A DNA stretch of 64,000 bases from Mangrovimicrobium sp048323675 (GTDB lineage Bacteria > Pseudomonadota > Gammaproteobacteria > Pseudomonadales > Halieaceae), in contig NZ_JBLWFK010000004.1 of assembly GCF_048323675.1 (NCBI RefSeq), forward strand, positions 310,001-374,000, in the 5' to 3' direction. The stretch's first letter is position 1. The number at the start of each line of letters is the position of its first letter. Under the pieces are notes generated by a model that saw only the letters and a list, made by a program, of their open reading frames with translations, was not told the DNA's origin and did not search any database. Of this stretch, positions 43,955-55,163 are shown in pieces. The translations under genes were made by a program, and so were the position numbers.

Positions 43955-45160
43955 TCAGGCCAGCAGATCCAGCAACAACACCTGTACCGGGTCACCCGGT
44001 TCCACCAGGGTATCCGGCGGCACCACCGCCAGCGCCGTCGAGCGACTGACCGAACTGAGTACGCCGGAGCTCTGGTTGTCATAGGGGCGCGCCAGCAATC
44101 CCCCGGCGACCGGCTCGAGACTCACCCGCAGGTAGTCCTGCCGTTTTCCCGCCCTGCCGACCCGGAAACCGGCGCTGGCCGGTATCGCGGGCAAGGGCGC
44201 CTCTGTCGCACCCTGCAGGGCCAGCAGGAAAGGGCGCGCGAGCAGGCAGAAGGTCACGAAACTCGAGGTGGGATTACCCGGCAGCCCGATAAATGGCCTG
44301 CCGCAAACCTCACCGAAGGCGAAGGGTTTGCCGGGTTTGATCGCCAGCCGCCACAGGTCGAGGTGGCCGAGCTTTTCCACCTGGGCGCGTACATGGTCTT
44401 CCTCGCCAACAGATACCCCGCCGGAGGTCACCACCACATCGGCGCGGCTGGCGAGATCGCGCAGGGCCCGAGCGGTGGCCTCGGGATCGTCGGGCACGAT
44501 ACCGCCGTCGACAAACTCCATGCCCAGACCCTGCAGCAGACCGGCCAGGGTGAAGCGGTTGGAATTGTAGGACTGCCCCGGCGACAGCGTCGCGCCACCC
44601 GGTTCCACCAGTTCGTCGCCGGTGGAACACACCGCCACCCGCAGCCGGCGATACACCGGTACGCGATCCACGCCCACGGACGCCAGCAGCCCCAGGTCCT
44701 GGGGCCTCAGCACCCGCCCGCGGGACTGCACCACAGCACCTGTGCGAATGTCCTGGCCGCGACGGCGGACGTTCTCGCCCACTGCCAGGGTGCGCCCGAC
44801 GGTGACCCGGCCATCCTGCTCCGTGCAATCCTCCTGCATCACCACCGCGTCCGCCCCGGCCGGTACGGGCGCCCCGGTAAAGATACGCGCCGCGCAGCCC
44901 GGAGCCAGCGGCAGGCCCACACTGCCCGCGGCAATCCGCTGGCTCACCTGCAGGCTGCCCGGCACGTCGCCCGCGCGCAGGGCGTAGCCATCCATGGCGC
45001 TGTTGTCGTCCAGCGGCACGTCGATGGTCGCAGCGACATCGTCGGCGAGGGTGCGCCCCAGCGCCTGCAACAGGGGGACTTGCTCCACTCCCGGCTGTCC
45101 CGGGCGCGCACTGGCGAGAATCCGTGCCAGTGCATCCTCTATCGGCAGCAGCTGGCTCAA
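43955..45160 (-). CDS. moeA: molybdopterin molybdenumtransferase
   Basis: 401 residues. The MoeA domains are all present: N-terminal VPLDDNSAMDGYALR, the central MPT-binding STGDELVEPG, VTSGGVSVGEED, KPGKPFAFG and GLPGNPTSSFVTFC, and a C-terminal beta domain. It inserts molybdate into adenylated molybdopterin, completing Mo cofactor. Its start overlaps moaB by 4 bp. No molybdoenzyme is encoded in the window. Confidence 0.96.
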   Translation of the reverse strand: MSQLLPIEDALARILASARPGQPGVEQVPLLQALGRTLADDVAATIDVPLDDNSAMDGYALRAGDVPGSLQVSQRIAAGSVGLPLAPGCAARIFTGAPVPAGADAVVMQEDCTEQDGRVTVGRTLAVGENVRRRGQDIRTGAVVQSRGRVLRPQDLGLLASVGVDRVPVYRRLRVAVCSTGDELVEPGGATLSPGQSYNSNRFTLAGLLQGLGMEFVDGGIVPDDPEATARALRDLASRADVVVTSGGVSVGEEDHVRAQVEKLGHLDLWRLAIKPGKPFAFGEVCGRPFIGLPGNPTSSFVTFCLLARPFLLALQGATEAPLPAIPASAGFRVGRAGKRQDYLRVSLEPVAGGLLARPYDNQSSGVLSSVSRSTALAVVPPDTLVEPGDPVQVLLLDLLA

Positions 45161-45687
45161 GACTCCCGGTCCCGGACCTTGAGCACACCGACGAAATTAC
45201 AGGGCCGGTGGGAACTGTCCAGTTGCTCGCGGATAATGCCCTCCCAGGCGGTCCGGCAGGCCCCGGTGGAGCCGGGCATGCAGAAAACCACCGTTTCGTT
45301 GGCAAAGCCGGCGAGCGCCCGGGACTGGATGGTCGAGGAACCGATTTCCGCCAGCGAAAGGCTGCGGAACACCTCGCCGAAACCGTCGATGGTCTTGTCG
45401 AACAGGGGCAGGACCGCCTCCGGCGTGGAGTCGCGCCCGGAGAAACCGGTGCCGCCGGTGATCAGCACGGCATCGACCCCGGCGTCGGCAATCCAGCGCG
45501 AGAGCACTGCCCGGATCTGGTAGATATCGTCGCGGACGATGCAGCGCTCGGCGCAGCGGTGCCCCGCGGCCGCAAGCGCGCCGGCGAGATAGTCGCCCGA
45601 GGTATCGTTGGCCTCACTGCGGGTATCGGAAACGGTAAGCACGGCCACTGCCAGCGGCCGGGTTGTATCGTCGGTAGCCTTGGCCAT
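45157..45687 (-). CDS. moaB: molybdenum cofactor biosynthesis protein B (molybdopterin adenylyltransferase family)
   Basis: 176 residues. Core motifs AVLTVSDTRSEANDTSG, LITGGTGFSGRDSTPEAV and MPGSTGACRTAWEGII are typical of MoaB/MogA; the length and start fit MoaB. Family members adenylate molybdopterin before MoeA acts. Next to moeA (4-bp overlap) in one operon with the reductase upstream. Confidence 0.95.
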   Translation of the reverse strand: MAKATDDTTRPLAVAVLTVSDTRSEANDTSGDYLAGALAAAGHRCAERCIVRDDIYQIRAVLSRWIADAGVDAVLITGGTGFSGRDSTPEAVLPLFDKTIDGFGEVFRSLSLAEIGSSTIQSRALAGFANETVVFCMPGSTGACRTAWEGIIREQLDSSHRPCNFVGVLKVRDRES

Positions 45688-45702
45688 CTCGGTACTCCTG
45701 GA

Positions 45703-46563
45703 CTACATCTGTTGGAAGTAGGTTTTCACCTGGTCGGCAATGGAGCGCCGCCAGGGCATCTGCTTGATCGCAAAGGTGTCGCGAATCTTGCGGCAATCCA
45801 GTGAGCGATTGAGCGAGGGGGCATTCTTGTCCCGCGATTCCAGGGCGACTGCCTCGGCACTGAACTCGGAGAACTGGGACGCCGCGGCGAGGATGGCTTC
45901 GGCGAACTGGTAGTAGGTGGCGGTTTCCGAACTGCAGTAGTGGTAAGTACCCCAGACCTCGGCACCGGTACTCAGTTGATCGAGAATTGCCGAGACCACC
46001 CTGGCGCCATCGTTACAGGCCACCGGGCAGCCGCGCAGGTTATTGTCCAGCACCAGGTTTTCGCCGCGGATCATGCCGCCGAGCATCTGGGTGACCAGGT
46101 TGGCCCCCTCGCTGGCGAAAACCGGCCCGAGGCGCAGTATCAGGTGTCGTTCGCAGTTGTCGCGGATCACATCCTCCGCCTCGGCCAGCAGCTGCGCGAT
46201 ACTGCTGTCGCTGTCCGGCGCGTCCTGCTCGTTGTACATGCGGTCGAGCTTGCCGGAGAACACCCGCGCACTCGACACGAACATGAGGCGGGCATTGTCC
46301 TTTTGGCAGGATTTCGCCACCCACAGGCAGCGCTTGAGGTCCAGTTCGACAATTTCCTGGCCGCCGTCGGCGACCGCCTCGACCCGGATGTCCACCACCG
46401 CATCGGCCTGGGCGCGACGCACGGCCTTCTTGGCGTGGCGCTCGCTCTTCCAACGGGAGGCGGCGCGGGTCAGGCCGATGACTTCATGCCTGCCCAACTC
46501 CGCCAGGAGTTCCGAGAGAGAGTGCCCGAGAGGGCTGTCTGAACCGAGAATAAGTACGCGCAC
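45703..46563 (-). CDS. RmlD-like NAD(P)-dependent sugar-nucleotide reductase/epimerase
   Basis: 286 residues of the extended short-chain dehydrogenase type. An N-terminal Rossmann glycine motif GSDSPLG (7-13) is followed by MFVSSARVFSG and by a region like RmlD (LRLGPVFASEG, TYHYCSSETATYYQFAEAIL). The usual YxxxK catalytic pair is not obvious, so activity is uncertain. It lies 15 bp before moaB on the same strand. The substrate is unknown. Confidence 0.75.
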   Translation of the reverse strand: MRVLILGSDSPLGHSLSELLAELGRHEVIGLTRAASRWKSERHAKKAVRRAQADAVVDIRVEAVADGGQEIVELDLKRCLWVAKSCQKDNARLMFVSSARVFSGKLDRMYNEQDAPDSDSSIAQLLAEAEDVIRDNCERHLILRLGPVFASEGANLVTQMLGGMIRGENLVLDNNLRGCPVACNDGARVVSAILDQLSTGAEVWGTYHYCSSETATYYQFAEAILAAASQFSEFSAEAVALESRDKNAPSLNRSLDCRKIRDTFAIKQMPWRRSIADQVKTYFQQM

Positions 46564-46680
46564 GCGTCTGGGCCTGTGACTGAAAGGGCTGTGCCCAACC
46601 TTGTTGAACCAATCCGGAAAGTTATCACAAATGCGCTGTGTCGCGTGCCTGTGACAGCAATTGTTCCGGTAGAAATGCGG

Positions 46681-46700
46681 GGCACGGCGGGTGCCGTGCC
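46681..46700 (-). terminator. hairpin after ssb
   Basis: GGCACGGC and GCCGTGCC form a perfect eight-pair stem around a four-base loop, 10 bp after the ssb stop on the minus strand. Only a weak T-rich stretch follows. Confidence 0.5.
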
Positions 46701-46710
46701 GGAGCTGGCA

Positions 46711-47256
46711 TCAGAAGGGGATATCGTCGTCGTAGTTGTCGTCGAAGTTCGGCGGCGGGGCGCTCTGGGGTGGGGCACTCGGGGCCGGTGCGTTGCCGCG
46801 CGCGGGTGCGCCAGCGGCCTGCGGGCGGGAGGCACCCTGGCCGTAACCGCCCTGGTAGCTGTCACCGCTGTCCTGGTTGAAGCCGCCTTCGTAAGCGCCA
46901 CCACCGCCCTGTCCGCCGCGGCTGTCGAGCATCTGCATCTCGTTGGCGACGATTTCCGTGGTATAGCGGTCCTGGCCGTCCTGCCCCTGCCATTTGCGGG
47001 TGCGCAGGGAACCCTCCACATAGACCTTGGAGCCCTTGCGCAGGTACTCGCCGGCAATTTCCGCGAGTCGGTTGAAGAACACGACCCGGTGCCACTCAGT
47101 GCGTTCCTGGGGCTGGCCGGTCTGCTTGTCCTTCCAGGTTTCCGAGGTGGCGAGGTTGACGTTGGTCACGGCACCGCCGGAAGGCATGTAGCGGGTCTCG
47201 GGATCGGCCCCGAGATTGCCGACCAGGATGACTTTATTCACACCCCGTGAAGCCAT
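46711..47256 (-). CDS. ssb: single-stranded DNA-binding protein
   Basis: 181 residues. An OB-fold domain (1-110, starting MASRGVNKVILVGNLGADPE), a Gly/Gln/Ala/Pro-rich flexible linker, and the acidic tip DDDIPF that docks repair and replication proteins. Order ssb-MFS-uvrA is the same as in Pseudomonas. Confidence 0.98.
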   Translation of the reverse strand: MASRGVNKVILVGNLGADPETRYMPSGGAVTNVNLATSETWKDKQTGQPQERTEWHRVVFFNRLAEIAGEYLRKGSKVYVEGSLRTRKWQGQDGQDRYTTEIVANEMQMLDSRGGQGGGGAYEGGFNQDSGDSYQGGYGQGASRPQAAGAPARGNAPAPSAPPQSAPPPNFDDNYDDDIPF

Positions 47257-47357
47257 AATTGTTCCTCTGTACTTAAAGGTTTTTCGGTGCGGGTAGGAGG
47301 CAGACTATAGCAACCCCACCCGGCAAATGCGACAGCCAAACCGGCCAGCGGGGCCGC

Positions 47358-48566
47358 CTATCGGGAGGGCGCGGCGCGTGCGGGCACCGGCACGGCGCCG
47401 CCGGGCAGGAACAGGAGCAGCCACGCGACCGCCAGGCCGCCGCAACAGGCCGCCAGCAAAAGGGGTCCACCGCGCCCCAGCAGCCAACCGCCGAGTGCAC
47501 CGCCACAGAAGGTGCCGAAAAACTGGCAGGTGGAAAAGATACCGAGCGCGGTTCCCTTGCCCTCGGCGCTGACCAGCTTGCTGACCAGCGAGGGCAGCGT
47601 GGCTTCCATGTAGTTGAAACCAATGAAGAACAGCAGCACACCCAGGTACAGGGGCAGCGCCGCAGGGGCGAAAATGATCAGCGGGACCGCCAGCAACAAC
47701 AGGCCGATCGCCAGCAGGAACATCCCGTGCAGGCGCCCCCGACGCTCCGCCTGGATCATCATCGGCACCATGCCGGCCACGGATAACAGCAGGGCGGGCA
47801 GGTAGACCAGCCAGTGGACGCTGCGATCGAGGCCGGCCACATCACTCAACGCCCCGGGGACCACCAGGAACAGGGAGGTCAGGGTGAAATGCAGGGCGAA
47901 GACCGCAAAATTCATGCGGCCCAGAGCGCGATCCGTCAGGCAGCGCCGCAGCAGCCCGCTGCGGACGCCGACAGCCCCGTCCCGGGCGCGGGTTTCCGGT
48001 GTGGGCACGCGGGTGAGCACGACCAGGATGCCGGCCAGCGCCAGCAAGCCATTGAACCAGAACACCCCGGACAGCCCGGCCCAACCGGCCACCAGGGGAC
48101 CCAGCACCAGGGCCAGGGCGAAACTGCCGCCGATGCTCATGCCCACCAGCGCCATGGCCTTGGTCCGCTGCTCCTCGCCGGTGAGGTCGGCGAGCAGGGC
48201 CATTACGGTGCTGGCGATAGCTCCCGCGCCCTGCAGGGCCCGCCCCACGACGATACCGTAGATGCTGTCCGCGAAGGCCGCCACCACGCTGCCCAGCACG
48301 AACATCAGCAGGCCGCCGATAATCACCGGCTTGCGTCCCACCTGGTCCGACAGCCAGCCCAGCGGCACCTGCAACAGGGCCTGGCTGAGCCCGTAGGCGC
48401 CGAGGGCGAGTCCGATCATAGCGGGACTGGCGCCGCGCATGTCCGCCGCATAGACGGCGAGCAACGGCAGGACCATAAACAGGCCTATCATGCGGAAACT
48501 GTAAAGCGTGGCCAGGGAGGCGACGGAGCGCCGCTCCAGTGGCGTCATGGGGTGTTCGGTGATCAC
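47358..48566 (-). CDS. MFS permease between ssb and uvrA
   Basis: 402 residues, 12 helices. Motif A GWLSDQVGRKPVIIGG follows helix 2. The start used is GTG 48566; ATG 48548 (MTPLERRS) six codons later is equally possible. It resembles the multidrug or sugar-type MFS permease found at the same site in Pseudomonas. The C-terminus is proline-rich (PGGAVPVPARAAPSR). Substrate unknown. Confidence 0.88.
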   Translation of the reverse strand: MITEHPMTPLERRSVASLATLYSFRMIGLFMVLPLLAVYAADMRGASPAMIGLALGAYGLSQALLQVPLGWLSDQVGRKPVIIGGLLMFVLGSVVAAFADSIYGIVVGRALQGAGAIASTVMALLADLTGEEQRTKAMALVGMSIGGSFALALVLGPLVAGWAGLSGVFWFNGLLALAGILVVLTRVPTPETRARDGAVGVRSGLLRRCLTDRALGRMNFAVFALHFTLTSLFLVVPGALSDVAGLDRSVHWLVYLPALLLSVAGMVPMMIQAERRGRLHGMFLLAIGLLLLAVPLIIFAPAALPLYLGVLLFFIGFNYMEATLPSLVSKLVSAEGKGTALGIFSTCQFFGTFCGGALGGWLLGRGGPLLLAACCGGLAVAWLLLFLPGGAVPVPARAAPSR

Positions 48567-48735
48567 GTGAAGAAGTCTCTTGAGTCGGCTTCATGATAGC
48601 AGTTAACTTGGGGTGAAACACAGTTTGCCATCACCAGCATTCCCGGAAATCATTTGGTTTCGCTGGCAAAACCACACTGGTAAACCCACTGGTACGACAA
48701 ACGCTGTTCTTGATAATCAACAGGCCTCACAGCCT

Positions 48736-48765
48736 TTGCGCGATGCCACGCGCAGGCCATATACT
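48736..48765 (+). promoter_or_regulatory. probable promoter of uvrA
   Basis: TTGCGC (48736-48741) and TATACT (48760-48765) with an 18-bp spacer, 35 bp before the uvrA ATG. No correctly spaced LexA box (CTGT-N8-ACAG) was found, so SOS control by LexA is not visible here. Confidence 0.5.
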
Positions 48766-48800
48766 TTCCGGTTAATTCTCTCCAGCGGTTATCTCTCACG

Positions 48801-51659
<2,859 letters not shown>

Positions 51660-51674
51660 GGCAGCATTTCACGC

Positions 51675-51702
51675 TTGACTCCGCCCGTACCGCGGCTACT
51701 AT
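51675..51702 (+). promoter_or_regulatory. tRNA-Thr promoter
   Basis: TTGACT (51675-51680), 16-bp spacer, TACTAT (51697-51702), then a GC-rich discriminator (GCCTCCG) ahead of the tRNA start at 51717. A GC-rich discriminator is typical of stringently controlled stable-RNA promoters. Confidence 0.75.
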
Positions 51703-51716
51703 AGCCTCCGACCCAC

Positions 51717-51792
<76 letters not shown>

Positions 51793-51842
51793 TCTTCCTG
51801 GTCCGTGAGTCCCCAGAGCATTCTGATGAAATTGCAGACATA

Positions 51843-51869
51843 AAAAAGCCGGGCATTGCCCGGCTTTTT
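51843..51869. terminator. bidirectional intrinsic terminator between tRNA-Thr and rplQ
   Basis: AAAAAGCCGGGC (51843-51854) pairs perfectly with GCCCGGCTTTTT (51858-51869) around a three-base loop. The A and T runs let it end both the tRNA transcript (+) and the long ribosomal operon (-), which stops 23 bp away. Confidence 0.92.
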
Positions 51870-51891
51870 CGTATTCGCTGTCGCGAGAACC

Positions 51892-52281
51892 TCAGTCCTC
51901 GTCGCCCTCGAACTCGTCGTACTGCGGACGGTCAACCAGCTCGACATAGGCCATGGGGGCCTTGTCGCCGGCGCGGAAGCCGCACTTCAGGATACGAATG
52001 TAGCCACCCGGACGCGCCTGGTAGCGCGGGCCCAGCTCGCTGAACAGCTTGCCGACCGCTTCCTTGTTGCGCACGCGGTCGAACGCCAGACGGCGATTCG
52101 CAACGCTGTCGTTCTTTGCCAGGGTGATCAGGGGCTCCGCATAGCTGCGCAGTTCCTTGGCCTTGGGCAGGGTGGTCTTGATCAACTCGTGCTCAACCAG
52201 GGACACGGTCATGTTGCGGAACATGGCCTTGCGGTGGGCACTGTTGCGGTTCAGCTGACGTCCACTTTGACGATGACGCAT
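51892..52281 (-). CDS. rplQ: 50S ribosomal protein L17
   Basis: 129 residues (MRHRQSGRQLNRNSAHRKAMFRNM start). Last gene of the alpha operon, ending just before the two-way terminator. The C-terminus is acidic (YDEFEGDED). Confidence 0.98.
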   Translation of the reverse strand: MRHRQSGRQLNRNSAHRKAMFRNMTVSLVEHELIKTTLPKAKELRSYAEPLITLAKNDSVANRRLAFDRVRNKEAVGKLFSELGPRYQARPGGYIRILKCGFRAGDKAPMAYVELVDRPQYDEFEGDED

Positions 52282-52341
52282 TTTTCCAATCCTATCTTTT
52301 CTGTGCTATCGCAGCACGACTGTCTGGGGACCGGGGAGCGA

Positions 52342-53346
52342 TCAGGCGCTCAGTACCCGGTCATCGTTTTTCAGGCTGGCAGGCGGCCAGTTGTCCAGGC
52401 GCATGCCCAGGGACAGACCACGTGAGGCCAGTACATCCTTGATCTCGGTCAGTGACTTCTTGCCCAGGTTCGGAGTCTTCAACAGCTCGACTTCGGTGCG
52501 CTGGACCAGGTCGCCGATGTAGTAAATGTTCTCGGCTTTCAGGCAGTTCGCGGAGCGAACGGTCAGTTCGAGATCATCTACCGGGCGCAGCAGGATCGGA
52601 TCAACTTCGTCCTCTTCCTCGACATAGTCGGATTCAGACTCGCTCTCCAGGTCAACGAATACCGCCAACTGCTGCTGCAGGATGGTGGCGGCGCGACGGA
52701 TCGCCTCTTCCGGATCGATGGTACCGTTGGTCTCGAGGTCGAGAACCAGCTTGTCCAGGTCGGTACGCTGCTCGACACGGGCAGCCTCGACAACGTAGGA
52801 CACGCGCAGGACCGGGGAGAAGGTGGCATCCAGCTGCAGGCGACCGATTGAACGGGTCTCCTCATCAGGATTGTCACGGGAATCCGCCGGGGAGTAGCCG
52901 CGACCACGGGCCACTACCAGCTTCATGTTGATCTCGCTGGCGCCATTCAGGTTGCAGATCACGTGATCGGGGTTGCGCACCTCGATATCGTGGTCCACCT
53001 GGATGTCGGCAGCGGTGACCGGGCCGGGGCCCTTCTTGCTCAGGGTGAGTTCAGCCTCATCCTTGCCGTTCATGACCAGCGCAACGCCTTTCAGGTTGAG
53101 CAGGATCTCGATGACATCCTCCTGGACGCCCTCGATTGCGCTGTACTCGTGCAACACACCATCAATTTCAACTTCGGTGATGGCGCAACCGGGCATGGAA
53201 GACAGCAGGATGCGACGCAGCGCATTGCCCAGGGTGTGGCCGAAACCACGCTCCAGGGGCTCCAGGGTTACCTGGGCGCGGCGGTTGTCCTTTTCTTCCA
53301 CGTTGATAACGCGCGGGGTCAGAAATTCTGTCACTGCACTCTGCAT
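52342..53346 (-). CDS. rpoA: RNA polymerase alpha subunit
   Basis: 334 residues from ATG 53346 (MQSAVTEFLTPR), which matches E. coli and follows an AGGTG ribosome site; a GTG three codons earlier is not used. N-terminal assembly domain (LLSSMPGCAITEVEIDGV), an acidic linker (ESESESDYVEEEDEVDP), and the DNA/activator-binding C-terminal domain (LELTVRSANCLKAENI, LGKKSLTEIKDVL) are all intact. Confidence 0.98.
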   Translation of the reverse strand: MQSAVTEFLTPRVINVEEKDNRRAQVTLEPLERGFGHTLGNALRRILLSSMPGCAITEVEIDGVLHEYSAIEGVQEDVIEILLNLKGVALVMNGKDEAELTLSKKGPGPVTAADIQVDHDIEVRNPDHVICNLNGASEINMKLVVARGRGYSPADSRDNPDEETRSIGRLQLDATFSPVLRVSYVVEAARVEQRTDLDKLVLDLETNGTIDPEEAIRRAATILQQQLAVFVDLESESESDYVEEEDEVDPILLRPVDDLELTVRSANCLKAENIYYIGDLVQRTEVELLKTPNLGKKSLTEIKDVLASRGLSLGMRLDNWPPASLKNDDRVLSA

Positions 53347-53383
53347 ACGGGGCACCTATTACCAGGATCAATTCTTCAGTGAA

Positions 53384-54004
53384 TTACTTCGAGTAAAGCT
53401 CGACGATCAGGTTCTCGTTAATATCCGAGGACAGATCCTGACGGTCAGGCAGCGACTTGAACGTGCCTTCCATCTTGTCGGAGTTTACTTCCAGCCATTC
53501 CGGCTCACCGCGCTGTGCGGCCAGCGCCAGGGCAGACTGCACACGCAGTTGCTTCTTGGCTTTTTCACGCAGGGATACGACGTCACCGGGCTTTACCTGG
53601 TAGGACGGAATGTTCACTGCGGCGCCATTCACGAGAATTGCCTTATGCGAAACCAGCTGACGTGCTTCACTGCGGGTGGCGCCGAAGCCCATCCGGTAAA
53701 CCACGTTGTCGAGGCGGGACTCCAGAAGTTGCAGCAGGTTTTCACCGGTTGCACCCTTCAGGCGGGCCGCGTCCTTGTAGTAGTTGCGGAACTGCTTTTC
53801 CAGAATGCCGTAGATTCGACGGACTTTCTGCTTTTCACGCAGCTGCACACCGTAGTCGGACAGGCGACCGCGACGGGCGCCGTGCTGACCGGGAGCGTTT
53901 TCCGCTTTACACTTGCTTTCCAGCGCACGCACGCCACTCTTCAGGAACAGGTCGGTTCCCTCGCGACGGGAGAGCTTGCACTTGGGTCCAATATATCGAG
54001 CCAT
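53384..54004 (-). CDS. rpsD: 30S ribosomal protein S4
   Basis: 206 residues with an S4 RNA-binding domain. N-terminal MARYIGPKCKLSRREGTDLFLKS; no zinc cysteine cluster. S4 nucleates 16S assembly and in E. coli represses its own alpha operon. Confidence 0.98.
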   Translation of the reverse strand: MARYIGPKCKLSRREGTDLFLKSGVRALESKCKAENAPGQHGARRGRLSDYGVQLREKQKVRRIYGILEKQFRNYYKDAARLKGATGENLLQLLESRLDNVVYRMGFGATRSEARQLVSHKAILVNGAAVNIPSYQVKPGDVVSLREKAKKQLRVQSALALAAQRGEPEWLEVNSDKMEGTFKSLPDRQDLSSDINENLIVELYSK

Positions 54005-54025
54005 GTCTATACCTTCCTGTAAGCC

Positions 54026-54418
54026 TTACACGCGACGTTTTTTCGGCGGACGACAGCCATTGTGCGGAATCGGCGTTACGTCGGTGATATTGCTGATCTT
54101 GTAGCCACAGGCGTTGAGTGCGCGCACGGCGGACTCGCGACCCGGTCCGGGGCCTTTCACCTGGACGTCCAGGTTTTTCAGGCCGTATTCCTTGGCTGCT
54201 TCACCGGCGCGCTCGGCTGCTACCTGGGCAGCGAACGGGGTGCTCTTGCGCGAGCCGCGGAAACCGGAACCACCAGAAGTGGCCCAGCTCAGGGTGTTGC
54301 CCTGACGGTCCGTGATGGTGATGATCGTGTTGTTGAAAGACGCGTGAACGTGCGCAATGCCGTCCACGACTGTCTTGGTGATTTTCTTGCGAGTGCTTTT
54401 GGCACCTGGCTTAGCCAT
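54026..54418 (-). CDS. rpsK: 30S ribosomal protein S11
   Basis: 130 residues, ending NGCRPPKKRRV. Contains the IDRQGNTLSWATSGG-like block (here ITDRQGNTLSW), on the 30S platform near the mRNA exit. Part of the alpha operon, between rpsM and rpsD. Confidence 0.98.
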   Translation of the reverse strand: MAKPGAKSTRKKITKTVVDGIAHVHASFNNTIITITDRQGNTLSWATSGGSGFRGSRKSTPFAAQVAAERAGEAAKEYGLKNLDVQVKGPGPGRESAVRALNACGYKISNITDVTPIPHNGCRPPKKRRV

Positions 54419-54505
54419 GTTTTACTTCCTGTTTAATATCAACACTGCACAACGGTGCAGCTACACTAAAAAGGATTCGCGAACTCGGTCGACCGGAGTC
54501 TTCCC

Positions 54506-54862
54506 TTACTTGCGAATCGGCTTGCGCGGACCCTTGCGGGTACGGGCATTGGTTTTGGTACGCTGACCGCGAACAGGCAGGCTGCGGCGATGGCGCAGGC
54601 CGCGGTTGCAGCCGAGGTCCATCAGGCGCTTGATGTTCATGGAGATTTCCCGGCGCAGGTCACCTTCCACGGTCATCTCGGCGACCTTGCCGCGCAGCGC
54701 ATCCATCTGCTCTTCGTTCAGTTCACCGATCTTGGTAGTCTCGGCGATCCCGGTAGCGGCGCACAGGCCACGCGCCTGGGTGCGGCCAATGCCATAGATA
54801 TAGGTCAATGAGATAACAGCATGCTTGTTATCGGGTATGTTGACGCCGGCAATACGAGCCAT
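54506..54862 (-). CDS. rpsM: 30S ribosomal protein S13
   Basis: 118 residues (MARIAGVNIPDNKHAVISLTYIYGIG; basic tail RTKTNARTRKGPRKPIRK). Sits in the 30S head and contacts P-site tRNA. First gene of the alpha operon. The 155-bp gap to rpmJ (54863-55017) holds no gene. Confidence 0.98.
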   Translation of the reverse strand: MARIAGVNIPDNKHAVISLTYIYGIGRTQARGLCAATGIAETTKIGELNEEQMDALRGKVAEMTVEGDLRREISMNIKRLMDLGCNRGLRHRRSLPVRGQRTKTNARTRKGPRKPIRK

Positions 54863-55017
54863 TCAACTCTCTCCAATTAATCACATCGTGTGAATGCTAC
54901 CCGCCTCGCAAGCGCCTGATTTTGCTCAACTTTGTGCAAATAACAGGCAGCTCGGCGCAAAGGGCGCAGCATTCTAGCGATATCGTTACAAAAAATCAAC
55001 TGTACAGCGGCCCGGGC

Positions 55018-55134
55018 TCAGCCCTGGCGCTGCTTGTGGCGGGGGTCTGTGTTGCAGATTACCCGGACCACACCATTACGGCGCACAACTTTACAGTTGC
55101 GACACATCTTCTTGACTGATGCACGTACTTTCAT
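55018..55134 (-). CDS. rpmJ: 50S ribosomal protein L36
   Basis: 38 residues from ATG 55134 to TGA at 55018-55020. Zinc-binding (C+) form with CRNC (11-14), C27 and H32, as in the main E. coli L36. Located between secY and rpsM as usual. Its short length hides it from ordinary ORF cut-offs. Confidence 0.97.
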   Translation of the reverse strand: MKVRASVKKMCRNCKVVRRNGVVRVICNTDPRHKQRQG

Positions 55135-55163
55135 CGTTCTATCTCCGTTACAACCGCTGGCGC

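Noticed and set aside
48704..48723. CTGT and ACAG ends upstream of uvrA as a LexA box
   Set aside because: The ends are 12 bases apart, while the gammaproteobacterial LexA site needs 8.
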